Assembly: GCA_024635655.1 (NCBI GenBank)
Contig: JAGXIL010000077.1
Span: 1-46,579, forward strand
Length of the DNA stretch: 46,579 nucleotides
From: Gillisia sp.
Lineage (GTDB): Bacteria > Bacteroidota > Bacteroidia > Flavobacteriales > Flavobacteriaceae
Direction: 5' to 3'
The notes below the pieces were generated by a model. That model saw nothing but the letters and a program-made list of their open reading frames with translations. It was not told the origin of the DNA and searched no databases. The position numbers were made by a program, and so were the translations under genes. Positions 22,550 to 31,117 of the stretch are shown here, one piece after another. Every line of letters begins with the position of its first letter. Within the stretch, counting starts at the first letter, position 1.

Positions 22550-23275
22550 ATAATGTTTAGATTTTTGAGGAGATCTGCCTCCACTATTTTTGGTTATTAT
22601 TTAATAACCAAATTTCGTTTAACGTTTGGTTCAAAATTTAATAAAAAATAACCGAAGTTCTTAGCTAAAATCCCGCTTGTTCATTTAATCTTAATTGATA
22701 CATTCAATATAAGAGGATTTTTAAAAAAATTCAACAAAACGATCAACAACCAAAATTGACCTCTCAAATTTTTCAGAAATATACAGCAGTTCTAATTTAT
22801 AAATGAAGCTGAAATGAAAAGATATGCACAGATCAACCTGTAAAGAGTGAGTGTCAATTTTGGATTTTACCACTTTGCATAAATTGTATTTTCAACAGTG
22901 TAAATTACGGTGTGTGTTTAATTAATGATGGTTATGGAGACTTTCAAAATAGAAATCCCCTATCTTACTTAATTTCTTTTCTAAACTAAAAGTGATAAAT
23001 CAAGTTCCATTTTGATGTTTTAAAATTGACTTACCTATAAATTCCGGGAATTTACGGGAGCAAAGAAAAATTGGATATGCCACTCCTAAACCCCGGAAAA
23101 ATGAGAAAATTTTCCTCAAAAAATTCTGCCAAATATTGTCCCATTCTACATAATATTTTCTTAAGGAATTTTAACGGTATTTCGGGAAGACCGCAAAATA
23201 TGGGGATTTGGCCGTATGCGGTGAGGCAAGAAAATATGGTATAATTCTTACTCTACATCTTCTGTAACATTTAAA
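22550..23275. other. 726-bp intergenic stretch between divergent glgP and the PepSY-like gene
   Basis: Contains the inverted repeat TTTGGTTATT-ATTT-AATAACCAAA at 22589-22612 near glgP. The tail GGTATAATTC at about 23239 could be part of a promoter for the gene at 23276. Otherwise AT-rich with no gene seen. Confidence 0.45.
22589..22612. promoter_or_regulatory. possible operator hairpin upstream of glgP
   Basis: TTTGGTTATT (22589-22598) pairs perfectly with AATAACCAAA (22603-22612) around ATTT. It is positioned 40-63 bp upstream of the glgP ATG on the minus strand, a usual place for a regulator site. No T run, so not a terminator. Confidence 0.35.
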
Positions 23276-23617
23276 ATGAAAATTATGAAAAAGTTAGGTT
23301 TAACATTCGCAGCAATAGGATTTTTCTTTGCAACCACAACGATCCAGGCGCAGGTAACTGAAACTACGACAGAAGTACAAACAGAAGTTACTACTGCAGT
23401 AGATAAAGATTATGAGAAAATTGAAGTATCTGAACTCCCTGTAGCCGTAACTACTGCAGTTTCTACAGATTACCCCGGTAACCCAACAGAAGAAGCCTGG
23501 GTAAAGGAAAAAGAAGACAAAAAAGTATACAAACTTAAATTGACCGGACACGAAGATCACGTATACGTTGATGCGGAAGGAAACTGGATCGATAAAGATG
23601 AAAAAGATATTGAATAA
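23276..23617 (+). CDS. secreted PepSY-like protein
   Basis: 113 residues. A signal peptide (MKIMKKLGLTFAAIGFFFA, cleavage near IQAQ) is followed by a Thr/Val/Glu-rich linker and one PepSY-like domain (DUF2874/BLIP-like): ELPVAVTTAVSTDYPG, then EEAWVKEKEDKKVYKLKLTG and VYVDAEGNWID. Such small secreted proteins are abundant in Flavobacteriaceae; a role in binding or inhibition in the periplasm is suspected but not shown. A second ATG two codons on (MKKLGL) is an equally good start. It is monocistronic with its own terminator. Confidence 0.85.
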   Translation: MKIMKKLGLTFAAIGFFFATTTIQAQVTETTTEVQTEVTTAVDKDYEKIEVSELPVAVTTAVSTDYPGNPTEEAWVKEKEDKKVYKLKLTGHEDHVYVDAEGNWIDKDEKDIE

Positions 23618-23636
23618 TCTTTTTTTACCAACATTT

Positions 23637-23665
23637 AAAGCTGCCTATAAGGGCGGCTTTTTTTT
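23637..23665 (+). terminator. terminator after the PepSY-like gene
   Basis: AAAGCTGCC pairs with GGCGGCTTT (one T-G pair), loop TATAAG, then a run of eight T. Confidence 0.85.
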
Positions 23666-23741
23666 GTGCCTATGGGCAATGGATTTTACCTAAGGATATA
23701 TTACCACATTTTAAAATTCGGGTTGTGAAAAGGATTTTTAA

Positions 23742-23771
23742 AGAAGACCCCTGCTTTCGCAAGGGTCTTCT
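23742..23771. terminator. hairpin between convergent genes
   Basis: AGAAGACCC (23742-23750) pairs with GGGTCTTCT (23763-23771), with a smaller inner stem. The minus strand continues TTAAAAATCC, so it probably terminates the manganese catalase transcript. Confidence 0.6.
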
Positions 23772-23835
23772 ATTCAATTTTCCCGAGGGTTGCTAACCAA
23801 AATATAACCTTCAGCAAAAACTGAATTTTAAAGCA

Positions 23836-23967
23836 CTATTTTGTAATCTTTTTTGCTGCTTTTTTGAGCAAAGAACCTGCATCCATCATCTGCTCTTTTT
23901 GGGCAAACCTGGCCGGATGCGGAGCGCTTAATTTCGGTTCTTTTCCATGGGGTTTTCCTTTTTCCAT
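23836..23967 (-). CDS. 43-residue ORF overlapping, or continuing, the manganese catalase
   Basis: ATG at 23965-23967, TAG at 23836. The product is basic and Pro/Lys-rich at first (KPHGKEPKLSAPHPARF), then helical (MMDAGSLLKKAAKKITK). AAAGGAG lies 7 nt before the ATG, an unusually good ribosome-binding site for this genome. It overlaps the last 40 nt of the catalase gene in another frame. Alternatively it is the true C-terminus of the catalase: one extra A in the GGAAAAAGG run near 23960 would join the frames and give a protein close to the 290 residues or so usual for Mn catalases. I cannot decide between these. Confidence 0.5.
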   Translation of the reverse strand: MEKGKPHGKEPKLSAPHPARFAQKEQMMDAGSLLKKAAKKITK

Positions 23968-24710
23968 GAAAAATCTCCTTTTTCATCTATTGATTTTCCA
24001 CTACTCCATCTTCCTTCAGCCTTGGACTTTCCATCAACGTGTGTTGAAATAAATTTGTAACTGAATTCCTTATTTTCTTCAGCCTGAGGAAAACTGTTTG
24101 GAATAGGGTGGTTGCCTTTAAGTCCGCCCAGTTCTTCCAGGACAGCAAGCCATTGATTTTGATGCATGGTATCCCGGGCGATAAGAAATGCCAGCATATC
24201 CTTCATTCCCTTATCATCTGTAGATTTCCATAACCGGGTGGCTAAGACCCTTCCGGCAGATTCGGCCGTTACATTGGCATACATATTTGCTGCAATATTT
24301 CCGGTATCTATAATCCAGGACCCGTTAAAGGGCACTCCACAACTATCTGTAGCCAGGGCACCCAGACCGCTGGAGAGAATGTGTCTTGGATTAGCGCCGC
24401 CCATTATTTGTTCAAGAAAAGGATCATCTGCTGCCATTTCATCTTTTACGCCATTTGGTGCACCTTCTAAATTTAGTGCTACTGCGGTCGCCAGCATTTC
24501 TATGTGTGCGATCTCTTCAGTTCCTGTGTCCAGTAACATATCCCGGTATTTGGCCGGCCCCCTTGCACCAAACGCCTGAAACAAATATTGCAGGCAAACT
24601 TTCATTTCTCCTTCTATCCCACCTATTGCCTGTTGTAACATTTTTGCAAACTGAGGATTAGGCTTATCCACTTTTACTTCATACTGGAGTTTTCCATCGT
24701 AATAAAACAT
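23928..24710 (-). CDS. manganese catalase
   Basis: A 260-residue non-haem dimanganese catalase that disproportionates H2O2. All metal ligands are present at nearly the Lactobacillus plantarum positions: Glu35 (GGIEGEMKV), Glu66 and His69 (TEEIAHIEM), Glu150 (NVTAESAGR) and His183 (RDTMHQNQW). The ferritin-like four-helix bundle fills residues 20-195. The C-terminal tail is shorter than usual and ends in ENPMEKNRN; the overlapping ORF at 23836-23967 may encode the proper tail. No haem catalase is in the window. The gene is preceded by its own intergenic gap, so it is separate from the SPW gene. Confidence 0.93.
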   Translation of the reverse strand: MFYYDGKLQYEVKVDKPNPQFAKMLQQAIGGIEGEMKVCLQYLFQAFGARGPAKYRDMLLDTGTEEIAHIEMLATAVALNLEGAPNGVKDEMAADDPFLEQIMGGANPRHILSSGLGALATDSCGVPFNGSWIIDTGNIAANMYANVTAESAGRVLATRLWKSTDDKGMKDMLAFLIARDTMHQNQWLAVLEELGGLKGNHPIPNSFPQAEENKEFSYKFISTHVDGKSKAEGRWSSGKSIDEKGDFSWKKENPMEKNRN

Positions 24711-24809
24711 ATTTATAAATTTAATTGGTTAATAAATCATTATTTTAATTAAATAGGTAATTAAGGTTAAAAAATTTGGGCTAACCTGGGCAGTTGTTTC
24801 TGAGAGAAG

Positions 24810-24844
24810 AAAAAACCGGAAGAAGAGATTTGGTTCTTCCGGTT
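24810..24844 (-). terminator. terminator of the SPW-repeat gene
   Basis: An 11-bp stem AACCGGAAGAA (24814-24824) with TTCTTCCGGTT (24834-24844), 9-nt loop. On the minus strand it is followed by TTTTTTC. Confidence 0.85.
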
Positions 24845-24855
24845 GATAAATAAAA

Positions 24856-25215
24856 TTAAGGTTTCTGTGTTTCCGGGTAAGCCGGTTTTTTTTGAGTCAT
24901 CAAAGAAGCTCCTACTTCTATAATACCTAAAATCACAAATGGCCAATACACCTGGTCTGCAAAACCAAACAGCCATGGAGCGGCAATTAGCAACAGTCCT
25001 GCCATAAGATCAATTCCTAAATGCACTTTCATAGAAAGTATTTTCAGGAGGCCAAGCTCATAATCTGTAATTAAACTGTAGACAATTGTACCTGCACCTA
25101 AAACAATGGGTACCGCAGTTGCAGCACCATCAGGAAGATTAAAAAGCCAGGGAGCAAAAATTAATAATGTCCCCATGAGGTAATCGAGGTATCCGTGAAC
25201 TCTCGTGCTTATCAT
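24856..25215 (-). CDS. SPW-repeat integral membrane protein
   Basis: 119 residues, four predicted membrane helices in two similar halves. Each half carries the repeat core APWLFNL (about 21-27) and APWLFGF (about 79-85), matching the SPW repeat family (PF03779). The C-terminus is a short polar tail. Members occur widely in bacteria and archaea with no settled function. It lies beside manganese catalase, which hints at a stress-response setting, but the two genes are separated by a terminator. Confidence 0.88.
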   Translation of the reverse strand: MISTRVHGYLDYLMGTLLIFAPWLFNLPDGAATAVPIVLGAGTIVYSLITDYELGLLKILSMKVHLGIDLMAGLLLIAAPWLFGFADQVYWPFVILGIIEVGASLMTQKKPAYPETQKP

Positions 25216-25709
25216 GATATTTAGATTATGGTTAATATCTAACTAATTTAAGCGATAAAAAACCCTCAACCTATTGAAAACTAAATATTTAACCAATATT
25301 TGTACAACTATCTCAAGTTTTGGGAAAAAAATTCAATTTGACCGGAATTAGATAAAATTTCTTGTTATAATTCGGTTTTAAACATCGTTACATTTAAGGA
25401 ATTACGCATTGCATTTCTCCAATTTTGGAAAAAGGGAAGTGAATGGAAAAAACCAAGAAATTCAATATTTAAATATTTATATGTTCCGATGGATATTTTA
25501 CAATTTGGAAATAGACAGAACCAGGGTTAAAAAAAATATTAAGCTATCTTAAATAAAACCCAAAGTGACCCTTCTCGTGTTAATAGGGCATTAAAATTTT
25601 TAAATTTACGGTATTCCTTGTGAACAAATCCTTTGCGAAGGCTTAGTATCAAGGAATTAAAGAAGCCAATTTATTTTTTTAACTTTTTTTAAATATTTAA
25701 ATTAACCCC
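25216..25709. other. intergenic stretch upstream of the QEGLA-peptidase cluster
   Basis: About 490 bp between divergent genes. Very AT-rich, with no gene, hairpin or well-spaced TTG/TAnnTTTG pair that I could identify. Promoters for both flanking genes must be here. Confidence 0.45.
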
Positions 25710-27560
25710 ATGCTCGATATATCAACTTTTTCTGATAAATCAATTAAGCAAATATTAACAAACCTAACAACCGAAGAAGAATTAAATGCGAAACTTCCGG
25801 GCGGAGGTTTTTTACATATTGAGAAGGATCTTCCATACCTTGTAATATATAGAAAAAAGAAAGATGACAAAGGTGCCTCCCGGTTAGTCCACAGTGAAGC
25901 TTCATATCTTATTGCAGGAGATGAGGACCTCAAAGGCTATCAGGATCTTCTTTTTGGGATCAGCAATCAATTGTCCCCGATCTTTAAGACCTATATGTTC
26001 TTCGAAATATACACGGGTGAACCCGGAATTAATCAATTTATAATAAAAGGCCCCGAAGAAAAACTTACTTCTACCCTTGAGATCCTTCGGAAAGAACTGG
26101 AGGCAATAAATTCTACATTTTCAGGATTATACCTGCAGGCAAAAATCAAAGACACACCGCATCGTCATGCAGAGGGAGATGAACCCCTGATGGATATCGA
26201 CAAAGCAAAAAAATGCGGAGCCGTTATTATAAGCCTGGAAGTTCCCCCTATATTTCGGGATGAGGAAGGAAATCTCTATCCGGTGTTCTTCAGGAATTTC
26301 AGAGATTATATTATTCCGGCTATTCATAAGTTCATTTTTGATTATTTAAGGGTCCAGACCTCTTTCGTTGCGGCAAATTATAATTCCCTGGGGCCTAAAT
26401 ATCTTAAACAGAAAGTATTTGAGATAGACAAAAAACTGGCACAAATCGAAAATAGTTACCAGTTTTTATGGCTGGTATCCCCTTCAAATATTTACGATAT
26501 CAAAAAGACTTTTTTTGAAAGTAATTACGAGAAATTGCTCGATTATCATTACCGCCTTTTACCTATTGATCCCGACGTTCTTAAAAGAGAGCTGTTCAAT
26601 TTAAAAATAGAAGATGTTGATGATCCCGCAATGTCTTTCCTCTTTCGGGAAAAAAGAGAGGAACTTGATCAACAAATTACGATGTTGAATGAGCGGGGTA
26701 CCCGAAATTTTTTCTATAACAGTATTCGGCTCTATAAAGGTGTAGACAGGATCTTATGCAGCGAGGCTGAACAACTTTTACATGAAGTTGAGGAAGTACC
26801 TTTTGAGAAATCTGAGGAGCTTATAGATTCCAAAGCTTTTAGTAGTCTTGCACGAAAAGAGTTTGATTATTTCAGGAAGCAGGATGAGAATTTTAAATGT
26901 AAAGTTCATATCAGGAAGGATGTGAATATTATGATGGTCTCCCAGGGAGAGCTTTATATTCCTGAAGATTATAAAATGAACCCCAAAGAATCTGAGGCAT
27001 TAATCCAGCATGAAGTAGGCACCCATGTGCTCACCTTTCATAACGGAAGCCGGCAACCTTTAAAGCAACTGAGCATTGGCCTTGCAGATTATGACCCCCT
27101 GCAGGAAGGATTAGCAGTAATGTCTGAGTATCTGGTTGACGGGCTTACCCCGAATAGGTTACGCACCCTTGCGGGACGGGTAATTGCTGGAAATGCATTA
27201 ATGGAAGGTGGAGATTTCAGAGAAATTTTTCGCCTGCTTCTTGAAAAATATAATTTTTCACCAATAAGATCTTTTAATATCACCTCAAGGATAATGCAAG
27301 GTGGCGGTTTCTTAAAAGATATTATTTATTTAAAAGGCCTGGTAGAGCTGCGTAAATATTTACAGGACGGGGGAGAATACGAACCGCTTCTCGCAGGTAA
27401 ATTTGGTATAAAACACATAAAAATAATTAAGGAATTAACAGATAGAAAGATCCTTAACCCCGGCGTGTTACGGCCAAGTTATTTATTAACTGAAGATGTA
27501 ACAGAAAAATTAAATTTAATTAGAGAGGGATTACCCCTTTCACAAATGGTAAGTAAATGA
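25710..27560 (+). CDS. DUF1704/MATCAP-like metallopeptidase (QEGLA motif protein)
   Basis: A 616-residue protein of the family annotated as flavohemoglobin expression-modulating QEGLA motif proteins (PF08014). The zinc motif HEVGTH is at 434-439 and QEGLA at 465-469, followed by a helical segment with RVIAGN. The eukaryotic relative MATCAP is a tyrosine carboxypeptidase that trims the C-terminal Tyr of tubulin, so a carboxypeptidase activity is the best guess. Residues 1-330 form an N-terminal region without motifs known to me. It is the first gene of a four-gene plus-strand cluster and overlaps the ATP-grasp gene by 4 nt (ATGA), so the two are coupled. Natural substrate unknown. Confidence 0.9.
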   Translation: MLDISTFSDKSIKQILTNLTTEEELNAKLPGGGFLHIEKDLPYLVIYRKKKDDKGASRLVHSEASYLIAGDEDLKGYQDLLFGISNQLSPIFKTYMFFEIYTGEPGINQFIIKGPEEKLTSTLEILRKELEAINSTFSGLYLQAKIKDTPHRHAEGDEPLMDIDKAKKCGAVIISLEVPPIFRDEEGNLYPVFFRNFRDYIIPAIHKFIFDYLRVQTSFVAANYNSLGPKYLKQKVFEIDKKLAQIENSYQFLWLVSPSNIYDIKKTFFESNYEKLLDYHYRLLPIDPDVLKRELFNLKIEDVDDPAMSFLFREKREELDQQITMLNERGTRNFFYNSIRLYKGVDRILCSEAEQLLHEVEEVPFEKSEELIDSKAFSSLARKEFDYFRKQDENFKCKVHIRKDVNIMMVSQGELYIPEDYKMNPKESEALIQHEVGTHVLTFHNGSRQPLKQLSIGLADYDPLQEGLAVMSEYLVDGLTPNRLRTLAGRVIAGNALMEGGDFREIFRLLLEKYNFSPIRSFNITSRIMQGGGFLKDIIYLKGLVELRKYLQDGGEYEPLLAGKFGIKHIKIIKELTDRKILNPGVLRPSYLLTEDVTEKLNLIREGLPLSQMVSK

Positions 27561-28606
27561 AAATATGTTTTGTAGTCAATAGTGTAGAATCCGAAAAGTC
27601 CGGAACTACAGCCTTCATAATGCATGAAGCCCGTAAGAGAAAACATCAGGTGTATGTCATGGGGGTTGGAGATTTTAGTTTTACTAATGAACAGGAACTT
27701 TCTGTAATTGCAACAAGTCTTCCAAAAAATGCCGATCCACAAACGGCCAGAGAATTTATTGAAATCCTGCACAGCGAAAAAGCAAAACGTGAAAAGATAG
27801 CAGCAAAAGATCTGGATGTTCTTTTTATTCGAAATAATCCTACCGAAGAAGAATCCGGCCGTGCATGGGCAGAACATTCAGGAGTTGCTTTTGGCCGTAT
27901 GGTGCAGCAGGAAGGGGTACTTGTATTAAACGATGCCTATGCCCTGTCAAATGCCTTTATAGACAAATTATACTTTGAGGAATTGCCTTCAAGTATTAAA
28001 CCTGCATCCCTTATTACAAGAAATAAGGAGGATGTCCTAAAATTCTTTGATGATCATAAAAAGAAAATGGTCTTAAAACCTTTGGAAGGGTCTGGAGGAA
28101 GAGGAGTTTATTTGATAGATAAGAATGAAAAGAACCTGAACCAGATCATCGAGAACCTCGCTGCTCAGGGATATATTATTGCTCAGGAATTTCTCCCGGC
28201 AGTGAAAGAAGGAGACGTGAGGGTGTTGCTCATGAACGGAAGGGTAATGGAAAAGGACGGGAAATTTGGAATAATCAGAAGAGTGAGCAGTGAAGGAGAA
28301 TTCCGCAGTAACATTTCCCAGGGAGCTACAACCGAATTCAGTGAGTACACAGATAGTATGAGAAAGATCGTAGATATAGTTGCCCCCAAACTTATAAGAG
28401 ACGGACTCTTCTTTGTAGGGCTTGACATCGTTAAGGACAAGCTCATAGAGATCAACGTGCTAAGTCCGGGTGGAATGGACAGTTTCCCCGTTGTAGGACT
28501 TGCCGATTTCTCTGATGTTGTGGTAAAAGCTATAGAAAGGAAACTGCAGTATAAAAAACATTATGGCAATAAGATCTCAAACAGGGAACTTGCCACGATG
28601 GATTAA
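27557..28606 (+). CDS. GshB-like ATP-grasp ligase
   Basis: A 349-residue ATP-grasp enzyme resembling glutathione synthetase. N-terminal pre-ATP-grasp domain from MKICFVVNSVES; ATP-binding VLKPLEGSGGRGVYLI (about 175-190); KEGDVRVLLMNG and the metal-binding INVLSPGGMDSF near the C-terminus. ATP-grasp ligases activate a carboxylate as acyl-phosphate and join it to an amine. No glutamate-cysteine ligase is next to it, so glutathione itself is not the obvious product. Start overlaps the metallopeptidase stop. Partner hydrolases downstream suggest that it makes a peptide or amino-acid conjugate that the others take apart or mature. Confidence 0.9.
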   Translation: MKICFVVNSVESEKSGTTAFIMHEARKRKHQVYVMGVGDFSFTNEQELSVIATSLPKNADPQTAREFIEILHSEKAKREKIAAKDLDVLFIRNNPTEEESGRAWAEHSGVAFGRMVQQEGVLVLNDAYALSNAFIDKLYFEELPSSIKPASLITRNKEDVLKFFDDHKKKMVLKPLEGSGGRGVYLIDKNEKNLNQIIENLAAQGYIIAQEFLPAVKEGDVRVLLMNGRVMEKDGKFGIIRRVSSEGEFRSNISQGATTEFSEYTDSMRKIVDIVAPKLIRDGLFFVGLDIVKDKLIEINVLSPGGMDSFPVVGLADFSDVVVKAIERKLQYKKHYGNKISNRELATMD

Positions 28607-28627
28607 TTAACTACAGAAAAAGAAAAT

Positions 28628-29542
28628 ATGGAGCAAGAGAATATGAAAGACCAAGAAAGGATCATTGGCAAATATACCAGTAAGAAAAAAGGCCCCCTGC
28701 TATTTATAACAGCAGGGGTTCACGGAAATGAGCCCAGCGGAGTGCAGGCTCTAAAAAGAGTATTTGCTGAACTCGAAAAAGTAAAACCGGAAATTGAAGG
28801 AACTATCCTGGGGATTGCAGGAAATCACCAGGCTTTACAGGAAAATAAGCGATTTATTGATGAAGATCTCAACCGAACCTGGAAAGAAGAAAGTATCGTA
28901 AACAAAATTCAGGAAACCCATGAGCAACGTGAAATGTTCGAAATCATCAAAGTACTGGAGCAATATCCCGAAAAGGATTACACCAAAAGGTATTTTCTCG
29001 ATTGCCATACCACATCATCAGACAGCCTGCCTTACATTTCTGTTCAGGTAGTGAATGATAATGATGAATGGGCCCATAGATTTCCCACGTATATTGTGCG
29101 GGGTTTCAGCGACATAGTGTATGGCGCGATAGACCACTATTTAAGCAGAACAGGTCTTACGGGGTTTACTTTTGAGGCAGGCCAGCACACCAATAAAAGT
29201 TCTGTTGAAAATCATGAGGGAATGATTTGGTTGTATCTTAAAGAAGCCTGTAAACTGGATCTGAAAAAAATTGCTACTTATCCTGAATGTGTCGAAAATT
29301 TTTCTGAAAAAAATGCTCCTGACCAAAAAACATTTGAAATCATTCATAGATATGGATTAGAAGATGATGATGAATTTCAAATGGAACCGGGATTCAAGAA
29401 TTTTCAGAAGATCAATAAAGGTGAGTTTCTGGCTGTTAAAAACGGTAAAGAAGTCATTAGTGAGTGGGATGCGTACATATTTATGCCTCTTTACCAGGCA
29501 CAGGGAAATGACGGATTTTTTGTGGTTCAGGATGTAGATTAA
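28628..29542 (+). CDS. AstE/aspartoacylase-like zinc hydrolase
   Basis: A 304-residue protein of the succinylglutamate desuccinylase/aspartoacylase family, which is structurally a zinc carboxypeptidase fold. Zinc ligands His32 and Glu35 lie in GVHGNEPSG, the third in DCHTTSS, and the general-base Glu in FTFEAGQH. DLNR is also conserved. It follows the ATP-grasp gene by 21 nt. A second ATG five codons downstream (MKDQER) is also possible. Known members remove acyl groups from N-acyl amino acids; here the substrate is probably related to the product of the ATP-grasp enzyme. Confidence 0.88.
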   Translation: MEQENMKDQERIIGKYTSKKKGPLLFITAGVHGNEPSGVQALKRVFAELEKVKPEIEGTILGIAGNHQALQENKRFIDEDLNRTWKEESIVNKIQETHEQREMFEIIKVLEQYPEKDYTKRYFLDCHTTSSDSLPYISVQVVNDNDEWAHRFPTYIVRGFSDIVYGAIDHYLSRTGLTGFTFEAGQHTNKSSVENHEGMIWLYLKEACKLDLKKIATYPECVENFSEKNAPDQKTFEIIHRYGLEDDDEFQMEPGFKNFQKINKGEFLAVKNGKEVISEWDAYIFMPLYQAQGNDGFFVVQDVD

Positions 29543-29646
29543 AGGTTGTTTTAATAGCTCTGATTTATATTACCCGGCGATGTACCCCTGCCAATAATTT
29601 TTTGACTTTTTATTTATTAGCATCTTAAGGAGAAAATTTTTAAGAA

Positions 29647-30615
29647 ATGATACCAAAAAAATTAAGATCAGGAGACCATATAAGAGTCATTGCTCCATCT
29701 GAAGGTTTAGCGCCAAAACTTACTAAAGAACTGCGGGAAAGAGGTGTGAAAAGATTGGGATCCCTTGGCTTAAAAGTAAGCTTCGGGAAGTACCTGGATG
29801 AGCAGAATGAATTTGACTCTGCAACTGTAGAACACAGGCTTCATGATCTTCATGAAGCCTTTAAAGATCCTGGGATCCAGGCGATCATTTCAGCAAATGG
29901 CGGGTCCAGTGCCAACCAGCTTTTGAAACATGTTGATTATGAGCTTATCAAGGCAAACCCCAAAGTGTTTTGCGGGCTTTCAGATCTTACTGAAGTTACC
30001 AGCGCTATCTATGCCAAAGCAGGATTGGTGACCTATAACGGCCCCCACTTTTCTATGCTAAGTGCAGGTAAGATCATGGATCATTCCTTAGAAAATATGC
30101 GGCAAACATTTTTTTCTGAAGAACCTGTAACCCTTTCGCCTTCTGAACACTACCTCAATGACCAGTGGGAAGATGAACTCATTGTCAACAGCTCCTACTG
30201 GACCATAAATGAAGGAGAAGCAGAAGCTACCTGTATGGGTGGTAATTTAATGACCTTTAATTTTTTAGCCGGAAATCAATTCATGCCCGATTTCAAAGAC
30301 TGTATCCTATACCTGGAGGAAAACCATATTGTAGACAAAAAAGGAGTTCAAAAAGAACTACAGGAGATCCTGAATCATCCTCTTGGAGAAACTATTAAAG
30401 GTGTTCTCATTGGAAGGTTTCAAAGAGAAACCGGAATGTCCCGGGAATTGCTTACAAAGATGATCAAAACCAAAAAGGAACTAAAAAATGTCCCGGTTAT
30501 TGGAAATGTAGATTTTAGCCATACTGCGCCCATGGTTTCCATTCCATTTGGAGGAAAAATGAAAATATCAGCTAAGGATCAGGATGAAGTTTCTATAAAA
30601 ATTTTAGAGCACTAA
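29647..30615 (+). CDS. LD-carboxypeptidase / MccF-like S66 peptidase
   Basis: A 322-residue S66 serine peptidase, cytoplasmic (no signal peptide). Nucleophile Ser112 in FCGLSDLTEV, Glu224/225 in LYLEENH and His292 in DFSHTAPM form the expected triad; SANGGSSANQLL is the N-terminal signature. The VLIGRFQRETGMS and VDFSHTAPMVSIPFGG blocks look more like the microcin C immunity (MccF) branch than like LdcA of peptidoglycan recycling. It lies 104 bp after the AstE-like gene on the same strand, so it may be in the same transcript or have its own promoter. Confidence 0.9.
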   Translation: MIPKKLRSGDHIRVIAPSEGLAPKLTKELRERGVKRLGSLGLKVSFGKYLDEQNEFDSATVEHRLHDLHEAFKDPGIQAIISANGGSSANQLLKHVDYELIKANPKVFCGLSDLTEVTSAIYAKAGLVTYNGPHFSMLSAGKIMDHSLENMRQTFFSEEPVTLSPSEHYLNDQWEDELIVNSSYWTINEGEAEATCMGGNLMTFNFLAGNQFMPDFKDCILYLEENHIVDKKGVQKELQEILNHPLGETIKGVLIGRFQRETGMSRELLTKMIKTKKELKNVPVIGNVDFSHTAPMVSIPFGGKMKISAKDQDEVSIKILEH

Positions 30616-30708
30616 AAATCTTTCGGTATTTTCTGAAATCTTCAATTGACAATTTTTTCTGTCTAAAGATCAGCTTCCGCTACGGTTTTAAACCCCGGAT
30701 CTTCCATT

Positions 30709-31080
30709 CTATTCAGAATATGCAATGGTAGTTAACAATGCATTTTCTGCCTGTCTGGAATCCAGGCGGGTATGTTGAACTACCACAGGTATATTTGATG
30801 TTATAACACTGGCGTAGTCTGTATCTTTAGGAACAGGCTGCGGATCTTTAAGGTCATTAAACCTTAGATGTTTTGTGCGTTGCGCCTCCACAGTTAACTT
30901 ATAAGGCCCCACAGGATCTTTATCTGTAAAGAAGATGGTGATCTCAACTTCTGCAGTTTGATTGGAAGTATTTAGTATGCAGGCGGTTTCGTGACTGGTG
31001 AATTCCGGTTCAGGTCCGTTTCCGTATGATGGGATGTAGCCTTCCGCGATTACCCAGGTTTTCTTTCCAAATGCTTTCAT
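30709..31080 (-). CDS. sensory rhodopsin transducer (ASRT) homologue
   Basis: A 123-residue beta-sandwich protein strikingly like the Anabaena sensory rhodopsin transducer: WVIAEGYIPSYGNGPEPEF, SHETACILN, EVEITIFFTDKDPVGPYKLTV, TKHLRFNDL, PVVVQHTRLDSRQAENALL. The full length of the family is present. In Anabaena the protein couples to a rhodopsin, but the wider family has been proposed to bind small molecules, possibly sugars. No rhodopsin gene is in the window. It is the last gene of an operon with two GH13 enzymes and an LLM oxidoreductase, 37 bp after the alpha-glucosidase, which favours a carbohydrate-linked role. Confidence 0.93.
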   Translation of the reverse strand: MKAFGKKTWVIAEGYIPSYGNGPEPEFTSHETACILNTSNQTAEVEITIFFTDKDPVGPYKLTVEAQRTKHLRFNDLKDPQPVPKDTDYASVITSNIPVVVQHTRLDSRQAENALLTTIAYSE

Positions 31081-31117
31081 ATTATTAATTTTTAATACTT
31101 ATTATCTTTTTTACCCT

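Noticed and set aside
30709..31080. Rhodopsin-based light signalling module
   Set aside because: Only the transducer homologue is present; no seven-helix rhodopsin gene occurs in the window.
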